In this document: piece by piece, positions 35,730-45,545 of the stretch | Position numbering within the stretch: the first letter of the stretch is position 1 | How the letters are laid out: every line of letters starts with the position of its first letter | Source of the DNA: CAXBPY01 sp003455275 | GTDB taxonomy: Bacteria > Bacteroidota > Bacteroidia > Chitinophagales > UBA10324 | Length of the DNA stretch: 64,000 nucleotides | Assembly: GCA_963977675.1 (NCBI GenBank) | Contig: CAXBPY010000009.1 | Location: 1-64,000 of the forward strand | Direction of reading: 5' to 3' | The notes under the pieces: generated by a model | Database searches by the model: none | Told to the model about the DNA's origin: nothing | The model's input: the letters and a program-made list of their open reading frames with translations, nothing else | Translations under genes and position numbers: made by a program

Positions 35730-36248
35730 ATGAAAAACAACATTCTTTCTCTCGTAGCGATTGTAGCTACTCTCTCTTTCTTCGCCGCTTGTGGTGGAAA
35801 TCCAAAGGTTCAAATTGTTCGCAAATGGCAGATGTCCGAAATGAAAAGCCCATCAGCAACACGCGAAATGAATGAGCTAGATCAAAAAATCAAAGCTGCT
35901 GATGATTCAATAGCATCAGCTGGAACGGACACAACTAAGGCCGCAATGTTTAAGATGGATAAAGAATCATATGTCTCTCAAAAGGAGAGCTATGAAAAAA
36001 TGATGGAAAGTTTTAACAAGCAAACATGGGAATTTATGAAGGACGGTAAATGTGAAATGGCAATGGGAGAAGAAAAAGAATCCGGAACCTGGAGCATTTC
36101 CGAAGATGGAAAAAAGCTTGCGCTCACATCAAGCAATGGTAAAACAGACACTCTTGAAATTTCTGAACTAACTAAAGATAAAATGGTTTTTTCAATTACT
36201 AAGGATTCATCAAGCATTACCTTCGTACCAGCTGAAGAAAAGAAATAA
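35730..36248 (+). CDS. Lipoprotein, paralogue of the preceding gene
   Basis: 172 residues with lipobox FAAC (Cys21) then GGNPKVQIVRKWQMSEMKS. A helical insert (about 45-95, NELDQKIKAADDSIAS and KESYVSQKESYEKMME) is followed by a lipocalin-like core: TWEFMKDGKCEMAMGEEKESGTWSISEDGKKLALTS, then a closing strand SSITFVPAEEK. The D-G / G-x-W / F-x-P order matches the upstream lipoprotein, indicating paralogues. It has its own promoter and a strong terminator, so it is probably a separate, well-expressed transcript. Confidence 0.75.
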   Translation: MKNNILSLVAIVATLSFFAACGGNPKVQIVRKWQMSEMKSPSATREMNELDQKIKAADDSIASAGTDTTKAAMFKMDKESYVSQKESYEKMMESFNKQTWEFMKDGKCEMAMGEEKESGTWSISEDGKKLALTSSNGKTDTLEISELTKDKMVFSITKDSSSITFVPAEEKK

Positions 36249-36265
36249 TTTTTCTTCTGAATGAT

Positions 36266-36298
36266 AAAACCCCTTCCGGAATCCGGAAGGGGTTTTTT
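36266..36298 (+). terminator. Strong Rho-independent terminator
   Basis: CCCCTTCCGG, AAT loop, CCGGAAGGGG: a perfect 10-bp stem, extended by AAAA/TTTT, followed by T6. Ends the lipoprotein transcript. Confidence 0.92.
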
Positions 36299-36873
36299 AT
36301 TTCTCTGAACTCTGTCAAAAAAATAATTTCTACTTTCAACTATGAAAGCTCTAAATATTTTTTCCGTGATCATATCTTCTTTTTCATCATCATATTAACT
36401 ACTAATAATTCGAAGAAACTAATAATTTGTAAATTGCAATTTGTAGATGTGCATTCACGGGAATTATCCTGAAGATTCAGCAGGATACAGATAAGATCAA
36501 ATCAATTGAAGATCGCATTTTATTTTATTCAAAGTCTCAACAATGGCCACATACTTTTCAGAAGAAAAAAATCTTTTCAATTACAGTTAGATATTTAGAA
36601 AAATGTTTTTGATGATATAAATAAAACTGAATTATGAATTTCATTTTATCTAGAAAAATGAAACTAGTTATTTCAGTTTCGCCTATATCCTTTAATTGGA
36701 AACTGATTGAGAATGGAAAAAACTAACAACGCTGAATTAGGTTTTATGAGAACTGATTCGTTCGAAATTCATAAACTCAGTACACGCAAACTGAACTTAA
36801 CTATTCCGCGCGATACCAGAACCTTTGCATTCGTCCTACTTGTCGAAATGAAAAAATAATTTCACCATGTTTT
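36299..36873. other. Long intergenic region, no convincing gene
   Basis: About 575 AT-rich bases between convergent genes, both of which have terminators at its borders. It holds one frame of 48 codons (36713-36859, ATG to TAA), which I could not match to anything and which lacks a recognisable promoter. No RNA-like fold was apparent by eye. Confidence 0.5.
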
Positions 36874-36910
36874 CAAAAAAAAATCCCCGCCAAAACTGGC
36901 AGGGATTTTT
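36874..36910 (-). terminator. Terminator of the PorE-like OmpA gene
   Basis: AAAAATCCC/GGGATTTTT pairing with an inner GCCA/TGGC stem and one mismatch; the plus-strand A-run becomes a U-run on the minus strand. Located 23 bases past the OmpA gene stop. Confidence 0.82.
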
Positions 36911-36932
36911 GATTGGGTGTTTTACCTTTTAA

Positions 36933-39017
36933 TTATTTGTCTTGTTCATCTTCTTTCTGATGTACTTCTTCCATTGTGTCAACGGCGTTTTCATCAAAAC
37001 CCAGATCTCCATCTTTATAAATAACTTCAGTTCCTGGAATAATTCCTATAATCTTAAAATCAGTTCTTCGATTTGCTTGTCTGCCTTTTGGATTATCAGT
37101 TCCGTCAGGATTTGAATTAGGTGCAATCGGCTCCGTTTCACCCATTCCCTTTGCTTCTAATCTCTTAGGGTCAACACCTTTTTCTTTTACTAAATAATCA
37201 ACAACACTTTGCGCTCTTTGTTGTGAAAGGGTATTGTTATAATCATTTGAACCAACACTGTCAGTGTGAGATCGAACTTGAATTTTAATTAAAGGATTAT
37301 CGGTTAAAATTTTATATAACGAATCAAGTCCAACCTTCGATTCAGGTCTAAGGGTAGCTTCATTGAAATTGTAAAAAATATTTTTAATAACAATTGGAAC
37401 AGGAGGAGGAACAGGATCTAGATATATGTCAACCCTCATGGTATCGTTCTCCCATGTTTTTACTACGCTGAAAGGAGAAGAATTGGGATAGTATCCATTA
37501 CGGGTTGCTTTCAACTCATAACTCATTGTGGGTTTTGTATCCCAGAAATACATTGTATCAATTTTTGAAAACTGATCATCTCCCCACTTGGTATCTCCCC
37601 CAGAAACCATTATAACTTTTGCGCTATCAATTTTCTTTCCTGTCTTTTTATCAAACACAAATCCTCTGACAGCATTGTAAATAATTCTTGGGTACTGCAC
37701 AAGCCAGATATCATCGCAGCATGTTTCGCTCTTTACAGAAATTGTTCCCGGCCGATTTGAGACGAGATATCCAATATATTTTTTGTCGCTTAAAACATAA
37801 TACATATCGTCAACAGAACTGTTAATTGGATAGCCCATGTTTTTTACAGGCTCCCATTTCTTTAAAGAACCTTTTGACTTAAAGATATCGAAACCACCCA
37901 TTCCCGGCCATCCATTTGAACTGAAGTAAAGGGTATAACTTTTCGAATCATAGTATGGTGTGATGTCATCTCCTGTTGTATTTACTTTTTTTCCCAGGTT
38001 CATCGCCGGACTCCAAACATCACCGTTTTTAACGCTATACCATATATCCATTCCACCTGTTCCCTGGCCGCGATTACTGCTCCAATACAGAACCTCACCT
38101 TCTTTAGATTTTCCAACGCAAGGGTGTGTTTGTGTTGAATCAGAATTAATTTCACTAGGGAGTTTTACAGGATTGCTCCACTTTCCGTTCTTCTGAATTT
38201 CTGTTACATAAATATCACAATGCATTTTCATTGTGTTATCCATTTTACACTTGGTAAAATAAAATCGTTTGTGGTCAAGCGAAAATGATCCATTTCCGCA
38301 GTGAGCATCTTTATCATTAATAGGCATTCCTTTATAAAGAGAACTTTGACCAAGAGTGGAATCGGTTTCTTTAGGAGCTGAATAGAACTGAGCGAACTGA
38401 GTATTTTTTCTAACATTATCAATGATAATGATGGTATCTGATTTTAATGATGAATAAATAAGTTCATCATTACCATTGGGCACTGGTCCAAATTCTGTGT
38501 AAGGAGCATTGATATTGGCGCCAATATGTTCAACTTTTACTGTGTCAGGATGTGAAATCATACTAATTGCTAGGTCGCAACCTTCAGACTGCATTTTGGC
38601 TTTTTTCTTCAAAACTGATGCGTTGGTTCCTTTATAAACTTTCTGAAATTTATCGAAGGCAGTTTTTGCTTCAGCGTACTTAGCATTATATTTTAAACAA
38701 AGTGCATAGTAGTATCCTGCTTCTGGATACTGATCAGTTCCTAAATCCTGCAATACTTTAAACCATTTCTCTGCTTCTTTATAGTCTCTAAGCAACATTT
38801 GAGATTGGGCAATTTGATTTACTGCATAAGCATTGTTTGATTGTTTTTCATACACTCTTTCATAGTATGAAATGGCATTGAAATAACTTCCAATACTATA
38901 GAGGTAATCAGCCATTTTCAAGCTTTGTTTAGCATTCAGCTTTTGAATGACCTGACCATTGGAAACAAATGGAAGAACCAGGAGAAGAATCAAACACATT
39001 TTTTTCAAAAAACTCAT
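36933..39017 (-). CDS. OmpA-family protein with TPR and PD40 repeats (PorE-like)
   Basis: 694 residues: signal peptide (1-21, VSNGQ; no lipobox), TPR helices (about 28-135, KMADYLYSIGSYFNAISYYERVY and KEAEKWFKVLQDLG), a PD40/WD40-like propeller (about 165-455, DIWYSVKNGDVWSPAMNLG, LYFSSNGWPGMGGFDIF), a carboxypeptidase-regulatory-like domain (about 460-560, VRGFVFDKKTGKKIDSAK), and a C-terminal OmpA peptidoglycan-binding domain (about 570-665, IQVRSHTDSVGSNDYNNTLSQQRAQSVVDYL). The order TPR-propeller-regulatory-OmpA is that of PorE of the T9SS. It lies downstream of a PorP/SprF gene and probably anchors that outer-membrane complex to peptidoglycan. Confidence 0.9.
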   Translation of the reverse strand: MSFLKKMCLILLLVLPFVSNGQVIQKLNAKQSLKMADYLYSIGSYFNAISYYERVYEKQSNNAYAVNQIAQSQMLLRDYKEAEKWFKVLQDLGTDQYPEAGYYYALCLKYNAKYAEAKTAFDKFQKVYKGTNASVLKKKAKMQSEGCDLAISMISHPDTVKVEHIGANINAPYTEFGPVPNGNDELIYSSLKSDTIIIIDNVRKNTQFAQFYSAPKETDSTLGQSSLYKGMPINDKDAHCGNGSFSLDHKRFYFTKCKMDNTMKMHCDIYVTEIQKNGKWSNPVKLPSEINSDSTQTHPCVGKSKEGEVLYWSSNRGQGTGGMDIWYSVKNGDVWSPAMNLGKKVNTTGDDITPYYDSKSYTLYFSSNGWPGMGGFDIFKSKGSLKKWEPVKNMGYPINSSVDDMYYVLSDKKYIGYLVSNRPGTISVKSETCCDDIWLVQYPRIIYNAVRGFVFDKKTGKKIDSAKVIMVSGGDTKWGDDQFSKIDTMYFWDTKPTMSYELKATRNGYYPNSSPFSVVKTWENDTMRVDIYLDPVPPPVPIVIKNIFYNFNEATLRPESKVGLDSLYKILTDNPLIKIQVRSHTDSVGSNDYNNTLSQQRAQSVVDYLVKEKGVDPKRLEAKGMGETEPIAPNSNPDGTDNPKGRQANRRTDFKIIGIIPGTEVIYKDGDLGFDENAVDTMEEVHQKEDEQDK

Positions 39018-39073
39018 TTGCTTAAGGTTTATCTTTTTGTTAGAAAAAATTCAGCTACAAATAAAACAAAATA

Positions 39074-40096
39074 TCAGAAACGCGGACACCATAAAACTGG
39101 TGGATCCAGAATCAAACCGCCAATGCATCCAGTATAACTTAAAGAAAGTTCGAAACCTCCTTTTGAATTAGTGGCGCTATTGAGCGAAGAAATATTTACA
39201 TCATAACTTAGTCCGAGTTTAACGCTTTTGTACTCACCACCAACTAAAACATTTACTGCATCATCCCAGCGGTAATAGCCACCAAAATAAAATTCGGCTT
39301 CCATGTTTGCGTTACTGACATGATAACCAACATTGGTTCCGAAATTAATTTCTTGTGCTGCAGATTGAGTCATATATAATACAGAAGGATAGATGCTCCA
39401 TACATCATTTAATTTAGCTTTACCTCCAGCATGAACAACCATGCGCATTCCTAATTTAGAATTTGGATTATCCAGGAAAGTTTCTTTAGGCTGAATCAGA
39501 TGAAAAGCTGCGCCTCCGGCATAGAAACTATATTTTGGAGAAATATTAGCAAGGTAAAGAATTCCGGCATTAAAATCTAGATAACCGAAACCTAGTTTCG
39601 CAAATGGTTCATTATTAGATAATGTATGATCAAAATCAGTTCCGTTAAACTGATCTTCGAAATCTAATTTATTAGGGTCAACCTTTTTCTGAACATATCC
39701 TGTCTGGATTCCAAGAGAAACATTATGAATTCGCTTAGCATCGAAAGTATACATGTACCCAGCTGAACCCAATATTGAAAGATTTGACAAATTACCGTCA
39801 CCGGCCTGGTCCTGCAATACAAGCATTCCGGCCGATAGAACTCCTTTCTTTATATAACGAGCCGCCAGATTATTTATATCAAAAGACAATGAGGGCGTTG
39901 TATAGGTTGTGGGTGCTGATATACTATGCCATTGGTTTTTATAATTAATGCAGGCCCGGTAGTTACAGTCATTAATGCCAGTTAATGCCGGATTAAGAGT
40001 TAAGGGTGAAGCATAAAACTGCGAATAGTGTATATCCTGAGCCCGAGAAATAACTACGGTCAGAATCAATAAAGCAAGAATGTATAATTTTTTCAT
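39074..40096 (-). CDS. PorP/SprF family T9SS outer-membrane protein
   Basis: 340 residues, signal peptide (1-19, SRAQ). The mature N-terminus DIHYSQFYASPLTLNPALTGI is the signature of the family, followed by YKNQWHSIS and beta strands (FGTNVGYHVSNANMEAEFYFGGYYRW, LGLSYDVNISSL, GGFELSLSYTG). SprF is needed to display the SprB adhesin, and PorP works in T9SS and is partner of PorK-type rings. Here it sits between a CHU_C adhesin (23 bases upstream) and the PorE-like protein, so it probably serves the export or attachment of that adhesin. Confidence 0.93.
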   Translation of the reverse strand: MKKLYILALLILTVVISRAQDIHYSQFYASPLTLNPALTGINDCNYRACINYKNQWHSISAPTTYTTPSLSFDINNLAARYIKKGVLSAGMLVLQDQAGDGNLSNLSILGSAGYMYTFDAKRIHNVSLGIQTGYVQKKVDPNKLDFEDQFNGTDFDHTLSNNEPFAKLGFGYLDFNAGILYLANISPKYSFYAGGAAFHLIQPKETFLDNPNSKLGMRMVVHAGGKAKLNDVWSIYPSVLYMTQSAAQEINFGTNVGYHVSNANMEAEFYFGGYYRWDDAVNVLVGGEYKSVKLGLSYDVNISSLNSATNSKGGFELSLSYTGCIGGLILDPPVLWCPRF

Positions 40097-40119
40097 TGGT
40101 TTGGATTTCCTAATTTTTG

Positions 40120-42471
40120 TTATCTGATTAATGTCAAATTTCCCTTTCGTTCTATCTGTCTGTTATTAACATCTACTCCTTTTATTTCATAAATATAAAC
40201 TCCCATAGCTGCTGGTTCTCCTTTAGTCATTCCATCCCAACCTTTTGTTGAATTAAAATTCTCCCACACCAATTCTCCCCAACGGTTGTAGATTTTAAAA
40301 CTGGAAAGACTAAAAATTCCGCGGGCAATATATGTAAAATAATCATTAACTTCATCGTTGTTTGGTGAAAATGCATTTGGAATATAAATGTCAGCTGTGT
40401 TTATCACATTGACAACAATATTTGTTTTATAGACACAACCATTAGCCGTAGTAACCGTTGCCCAATAGGTAGTTGTTTGTTGTGGAGCAACTATCGGTCC
40501 CTGAATTGTGGTATCAGAAATAAAATAATTAGGTGACCAAGTATAACTTACTCCTCCATATGCTGCGATTAAAACACTATCTCCTTGATAAATTGTTTTG
40601 TCAAACATTGTATAAACATAAGGATCAGGAAAGAAATCAACGGCAACAGTTTGGGAATCTATGCAACCAAATTGATTTGTAATTATCACTGTATAAGTTG
40701 TTGATAGATTTGGCGTAGAAACAGTATTGGAATCAGAAGGGTTTGTCAACCAAACCGGAGGTTTCCAAAAATATTCTGTTCCGCCAGTAGCCCAGAGATT
40801 AGCGGATTCTCCTCTGCAAATTGTCGTATCGTTACCCGCAGCTCCATTTAGGGAAGCGACTGAATAAACAACTAATGTATCCTGCGTATTGCAACCAACA
40901 ATAGGAATAGAAGCATCGAGGTAGTAAGTAATTGTATCTTGCGTGTCAGTCCAGGGGTTTGAAATATTTGTTGCTGATAAATTTGTTGGTGGCGACCATT
41001 GATAATTAATTCCTCCGCTTCCATTGAGTTGAATAGAATCTCCAATGCATAAATAAATATCGGGTCCTGCATTCGCGTTCGTAGAATTTACTGTAATTGA
41101 AGTCGAATCCATTGCAGTGCAACTGTTTACCGTTACGGTAATAGTGTAGGTAGTCGATTGTGGTGGAGTTGCTAAAGCGCTATCACAATTTGAGCAGGAT
41201 AGTCCAATTGGCGGTGACCAATTATAATTAAAAGTAGATCCCGAAATAGCATTCAACTGTACAGGTTCTCCAAAACAAACAGCAGTATCATTAGGAGATG
41301 AAACCAGGATTTGATCTGCAATATTCATTATTGAACTGTCGAATGGGTTTCCATTACAAGTGATTAATTGAAACAAAACAATATTTTCAATTCCTTCAGT
41401 TAGACCATCAGCAACTGGAGTTATATTTATGTAGAGAACAGAATCTCCGGGGTAAAAAACTACACTGTCCGGAATGCTATTGTAGTCTGTTCCCATTGTT
41501 GCTGTTCCTCCTATTCCAAAATGAAAAACAATTGTATCCTGTGCTACTGTATTCAGCGACATTTGAAACTGACCATCCACACAACCTTCTACAGCAGTGG
41601 AGAACTGATTATTTGGATCTACATATCCTGTGATAGGTGTTATCTGAACACCAGTGCTTGATAAGCTTCCTGCTTCAATCATCACTCCAGAATCATAAGA
41701 TCCATCTGTACAATCAGCGATTCCTAATCTGAGATGATAAGTCTGGCAAGGTTGAATTACAATTTTTGCCTGAAGCAATACGGTCAGTCCATCATATTGA
41801 AGGGCTGTTTGTGTTCCCACAGGTGGGCAATTTGCAGATCCCGGGCAAATAGAATTATTAGGATCATTACAGATGTAGTAGCTTGGATTTGCTCCCTGGC
41901 AATTAATGTTGTTAATTGAAACCGGAGTGGTAGTTCCCGGAATCAAGGCGATGTTTTGCTGACCGACAATTCCGGGTCCGCTGATAAAAAATCCAAACAC
42001 ATCATTATACTGCTGCGCTCCGACCCACTCTGCATATTCCTCACTTCCAAAAATGTAATTAAACTTTAAAGTATCTGCAGTGGGAATTAAATCAAACTCA
42101 AAACCAACTGCATCAAGTGTATTGTAACCAGAGAGAGCAGTTAGTTGCGGATCACCGGCTCCAAAATTATTTGTAGTAGTAGATCCACTGTTGTTAGGTC
42201 CTATAATATTATTTATATCGCCGGTTGTGAGCACAACACCGGCATTAATTCCGATTGGTGCACCATTCGCCTGAAATAGTCCATAAGCATTCGCAGTACC
42301 GTTTGTAATGGTTGCATTTGAAACGCTGATACCACTACCAACAAGTGCTTGAGCCATTTGAGCAGCAGTTGCAGGAGAAACAGTTACTTGAGCAATTGAA
42401 GAAAAAGATAGTACCAGAATAAAAAATAACCCGGCAACTAATGCTGGAAGTGGTTTAAAAAATTCTTTCAT
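40120..42471 (-). CDS. Large T9SS adhesin: choice-of-anchor L domain, Calx-beta-like, Ig repeats, CHU_C
   Basis: 783 residues: signal peptide (about 1-27), a choice-of-anchor L domain (about 30-265, GIDAGVVLTTGD-like INAGVVLTTGD and FNYIFGSEEYAEWVG), a Calx-beta-like strand set (about 290-380, ATMGTDYNSIPDSVVFYPGDS), four Ig-like SprB-type repeats (about 390-690, each C-x-G-(E/D)-(P/S)-VQLNA...YNWSPP), and a CHU_C C-terminal domain (PNAFSPNNDEVNDYF, YNRWGELVWE, GNLTLIR). First gene of the adhesin-SprF-PorE set, so the likely cargo of its neighbours. Confidence 0.9.
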   Translation of the reverse strand: MKEFFKPLPALVAGLFFILVLSFSSIAQVTVSPATAAQMAQALVGSGISVSNATITNGTANAYGLFQANGAPIGINAGVVLTTGDINNIIGPNNSGSTTTNNFGAGDPQLTALSGYNTLDAVGFEFDLIPTADTLKFNYIFGSEEYAEWVGAQQYNDVFGFFISGPGIVGQQNIALIPGTTTPVSINNINCQGANPSYYICNDPNNSICPGSANCPPVGTQTALQYDGLTVLLQAKIVIQPCQTYHLRLGIADCTDGSYDSGVMIEAGSLSSTGVQITPITGYVDPNNQFSTAVEGCVDGQFQMSLNTVAQDTIVFHFGIGGTATMGTDYNSIPDSVVFYPGDSVLYINITPVADGLTEGIENIVLFQLITCNGNPFDSSIMNIADQILVSSPNDTAVCFGEPVQLNAISGSTFNYNWSPPIGLSCSNCDSALATPPQSTTYTITVTVNSCTAMDSTSITVNSTNANAGPDIYLCIGDSIQLNGSGGINYQWSPPTNLSATNISNPWTDTQDTITYYLDASIPIVGCNTQDTLVVYSVASLNGAAGNDTTICRGESANLWATGGTEYFWKPPVWLTNPSDSNTVSTPNLSTTYTVIITNQFGCIDSQTVAVDFFPDPYVYTMFDKTIYQGDSVLIAAYGGVSYTWSPNYFISDTTIQGPIVAPQQTTTYWATVTTANGCVYKTNIVVNVINTADIYIPNAFSPNNDEVNDYFTYIARGIFSLSSFKIYNRWGELVWENFNSTKGWDGMTKGEPAAMGVYIYEIKGVDVNNRQIERKGNLTLIR

Positions 42472-42620
42472 GAAAAAAAATTTTTATGAAGTATCACAAT
42501 GTGATTTTTTTAACTGACTAAAAATAAAATCATCTAACTAAGAAGTCCGCTTAATTCTGAAAAACTATTACGCGCTCATTGAAATTTTCCCAATGAAAAT
42601 GTGCAGAAGTGAGAAAAAAA

Positions 42621-44603
42621 TCAGCGAATGAGTGTGACATTCCCTTTCAAAAATATTCCGGAATTAGAATAAGTATTTCTTCCAACAACCACCCAGGCAT
42701 AAACGCCCATGCTGCATAATCTGTCATCAATTGTTCCATCCCAACCCTCATCTACATCCGAGGTTTCAAAAACGAGTTGTCCCCAACGATTATAAATTCT
42801 AAAATACTTCAGCTCAAATCCACATGAATAGATAATACTGAAGAGATCATTTATGTCATCATTATTTGGAGTAAAGGCATTCGGCAAAAAAATATTTGCA
42901 GCAGATACATTAACAGGAAATGTATAATGTGATTCGCAACCATCAGCCTGTTGAACAACCAAAGTATATGTAGTATTAGTCAATGGAGATGCTACTGGAT
43001 ATACAGAATTTGTATCACTCAATCCATAGGATGGTTGCCAATGAAAAGTTGTCCCGATTAGTGATGTACCAGTAAATAAAATTACCGATTCATTACAAAA
43101 AATAGTGGTGTCACGAAAATCAACCTCTGAAGGAGCTGGAAATAGAATATTGACCATATCGGAAGAGGAGCACCCATTTGTATCAACACCCGTGACAGTA
43201 TATGAAATAGTGGTTACCGGATTTGCAACAGGATTGGAAATATTAGTTAAACTTAAATAGGTGGACGGAGACCATGTATAACTAACAGCACCTGATGCAT
43301 TAAGTTGAATAGGTGCTGAGCCACACAAAGATGTATCGCCACTTGCAATTACCTGAGGCGAAGGGAGTACAAAAATAGGAAAGCTATCAACAACGATACA
43401 CCCTCCATTATTTTCATTCACAGTATAGATAACATTTGATAAAGGAAATGCGCTTGGGGTTTGGCAACTACTACAACTTAAACTAGTGGAAGGATTCCAT
43501 GAATAATTACTACTAAGTGGCGCAATCAGTTGAATATTATTACCAGAACATATTGTATCGGCAGGTTCAGTATTAAATGATGTAGTTGGAAATACAACTA
43601 TCGTATCAGTACCAATAGAACAATTTCCCATTACTTGAACCCAATATGTTCCAACAGAATTAATATTCAAATTAGAATTAGATGAACCATTAGACCATAA
43701 ATAATTTTGGGCATTTCCATAATTAATAATCGGGATAAGATTGATACTTCCAATTCCACAAATCGAGGTATCATTTCCAAGCGAAACAGAAATCGAATCA
43801 AATGGAACCGGGTAATTATAAATCTGAATCAAATCGCTTTGCGTCAATTCACGATGATAATATCTGATTTCATCGATTCCCCCTTCATAATATGCTGTGC
43901 CGGAAACTACATCATAAATTCCTGAAGACCCATCCCCGTTTGTGTATAACATTGGACCTCCACTTCCACCATAAGTAGCGGGGTCATAATTGCAATCAAC
44001 CCAAATATCCATGTCAGTAGGTCCGCGTATTACACCTGCAATAAAGTGCCATTGGTTATCATTAATGTTTGTTGTCCCAAACTTAGAACGACGCTGCGAT
44101 GCAGATGTTGTACCACCATCTCCATAGGATAATTCAAGTGTTCCACTTGACACCAATACCTGAATCCATATTCCAGTATAATGATCGATCCAAGTATCGC
44201 TTTTGAAAAATGTTCCAATTCCATTATTGTCATTTGATTTGATCCACATACAAATACTAATAGGAAAAGTTGCAGGTTTATATCCTGGCGTTGTTGTGTA
44301 ATATATATGGTCAGTTGTTCCATTGAATGTGTAAGCAGAATTCGGATTACCAAATCGGTCAGATATTAATGTGGCACCATAAACCGTTCCGTTATTTCCA
44401 TTACCAGTAGCATCATTTGCATTGCCATTGAAAGGATAATAAGCAAGAAGGCTATCATTTAGCCATGCCTGAGAATTTGCATTTGAAAAGTTAAATAAAA
44501 GAATAAATATTATAAGGTAAAATGGAAGAGAGTATCGCAAAATCAACGAAAGTGTAAATATAAAAATGTATTCCAATTTTAATTTCTTGAAATTGAAAAA
44601 CAA
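42621..44603 (-). CDS. T9SS adhesin with LamG/concanavalin-like lectin domain and CHU_C
   Basis: 660 residues. An unusually long, Phe/Ile-rich N-terminus ends in a signal segment (LIIFILLFNFSNANSQ). A LamG-type jelly-roll domain follows (about 50-265: LLAYYPFNGNANDATGNGNNGT, ISICMWIKSNDN, WHFIAGVIRG, GGIDEIRYYHRELTQSDL), then three or four Ig-like repeats (LGNDTSICG, ADTICSGNNIQL, GDTSLCGSAPIQL) and CHU_C (PNAFTPNNDDINDLFS, YNRWGQLVFE, GNVTLIR). LamG domains bind glycans or proteins, so this is probably a glycan-recognising surface adhesin. It precedes the SprF locus on the same strand with a 149-base gap. Confidence 0.87.
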   Translation of the reverse strand: MFFNFKKLKLEYIFIFTLSLILRYSLPFYLIIFILLFNFSNANSQAWLNDSLLAYYPFNGNANDATGNGNNGTVYGATLISDRFGNPNSAYTFNGTTDHIYYTTTPGYKPATFPISICMWIKSNDNNGIGTFFKSDTWIDHYTGIWIQVLVSSGTLELSYGDGGTTSASQRRSKFGTTNINDNQWHFIAGVIRGPTDMDIWVDCNYDPATYGGSGGPMLYTNGDGSSGIYDVVSGTAYYEGGIDEIRYYHRELTQSDLIQIYNYPVPFDSISVSLGNDTSICGIGSINLIPIINYGNAQNYLWSNGSSNSNLNINSVGTYWVQVMGNCSIGTDTIVVFPTTSFNTEPADTICSGNNIQLIAPLSSNYSWNPSTSLSCSSCQTPSAFPLSNVIYTVNENNGGCIVVDSFPIFVLPSPQVIASGDTSLCGSAPIQLNASGAVSYTWSPSTYLSLTNISNPVANPVTTISYTVTGVDTNGCSSSDMVNILFPAPSEVDFRDTTIFCNESVILFTGTSLIGTTFHWQPSYGLSDTNSVYPVASPLTNTTYTLVVQQADGCESHYTFPVNVSAANIFLPNAFTPNNDDINDLFSIIYSCGFELKYFRIYNRWGQLVFETSDVDEGWDGTIDDRLCSMGVYAWVVVGRNTYSNSGIFLKGNVTLIR

Positions 44604-44641
44604 TGGTTGATTGATCTATTCTTGTACCTTATCCTTACGCG

Positions 44642-45505
44642 ATGAACCAATATAGAATTAGATTAAGCCATTCAATAACAAATTTCCTTTTCAACAGATT
44701 CAGATTTCCGGGTTCAAAAAAAATTGGAAGAGCAATTTCAAAAATTCTGCTGCCGAAGTTTAAGCCATACAATCATTATCCAACAATTTATGGCTTCGAT
44801 TTGTTTTTAAGCCCGGGCGAAGGAGAAGAAATTTTTCGACTTGGATTTTATGAGCCGGGAACTCTTGCATTCATGAAAAAGGTTTTAGAGCCGGGCGATA
44901 CTTTCCTTGATGTAGGAGCAAGTATTGGATTGATGAGTTTTTATGCATCAAAAATTATTGGGAACAGCGGAAGGGTATTGACCTTTGAGCCCGTTTCAAA
45001 AACTTTTACTCATCTTACAAAATCAATTAAGTTAAACCACTCGAAAAATATTACTCCACTTCAATTTGCTCTTGGGAATGAAAACACTTCTCTTCCAATC
45101 AATCTTGATTCCGCCTGTCCTTCTCTTGCTACTGTAAAATCCAACTCAACAACAGAAACAGTTCAGGTGAGAATTCTTGATGAAGTTCTTTCTGAACAAA
45201 AAATATCAAAAGTGAAATTGATGAAGATTGATGTAGAAGGTTTTGAGGCAGAAGTTTTGAGTGGAGCTAAAAAATTATTGTCAGACAAAAATGCACCAAT
45301 GCTTTGCATTGAATTCGCACCGGCATTGATTCAATCTTCCAATAAGTTCGAAGCATTTGAAATCATAAAGAGTTGCAACACATACAGATTTTTTCAATTG
45401 AAAAATTCTAAAGATTCTATTTCACCTCTGATTGAAATTTCTGACTTCGGGAAATTCAGAGCAGATGATAATGTTTTTTGCATTCCTGAAAATCATCTTA
45501 ATTGA
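44642..45505 (+). CDS. FkbM-family methyltransferase
   Basis: 287 residues, soluble. SAM-binding motif I is DTFLDVGASIGLMSFYAS, followed by GRVLTFEPVSKTFTHL (acidic loop) and VKLMKIDVEGFEAEVLSGA, the FkbM signature. The family O-methylates sugars or small molecules; the adjacent glycosyltransferase suggests a surface-glycan role, though it is on the opposite strand and converges on this gene. Confidence 0.9.
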   Translation: MNQYRIRLSHSITNFLFNRFRFPGSKKIGRAISKILLPKFKPYNHYPTIYGFDLFLSPGEGEEIFRLGFYEPGTLAFMKKVLEPGDTFLDVGASIGLMSFYASKIIGNSGRVLTFEPVSKTFTHLTKSIKLNHSKNITPLQFALGNENTSLPINLDSACPSLATVKSNSTTETVQVRILDEVLSEQKISKVKLMKIDVEGFEAEVLSGAKKLLSDKNAPMLCIEFAPALIQSSNKFEAFEIIKSCNTYRFFQLKNSKDSISPLIEISDFGKFRADDNVFCIPENHLN

Positions 45506-45545
45506 TTTAAGACAATTTCCTTTTTTCAACAATGTATTATAAGAA

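Noticed and set aside
36713..36859. 48-codon frame in the long intergenic region
   Set aside because: No match, no promoter and chance length in AT-rich DNA; noted but not called.
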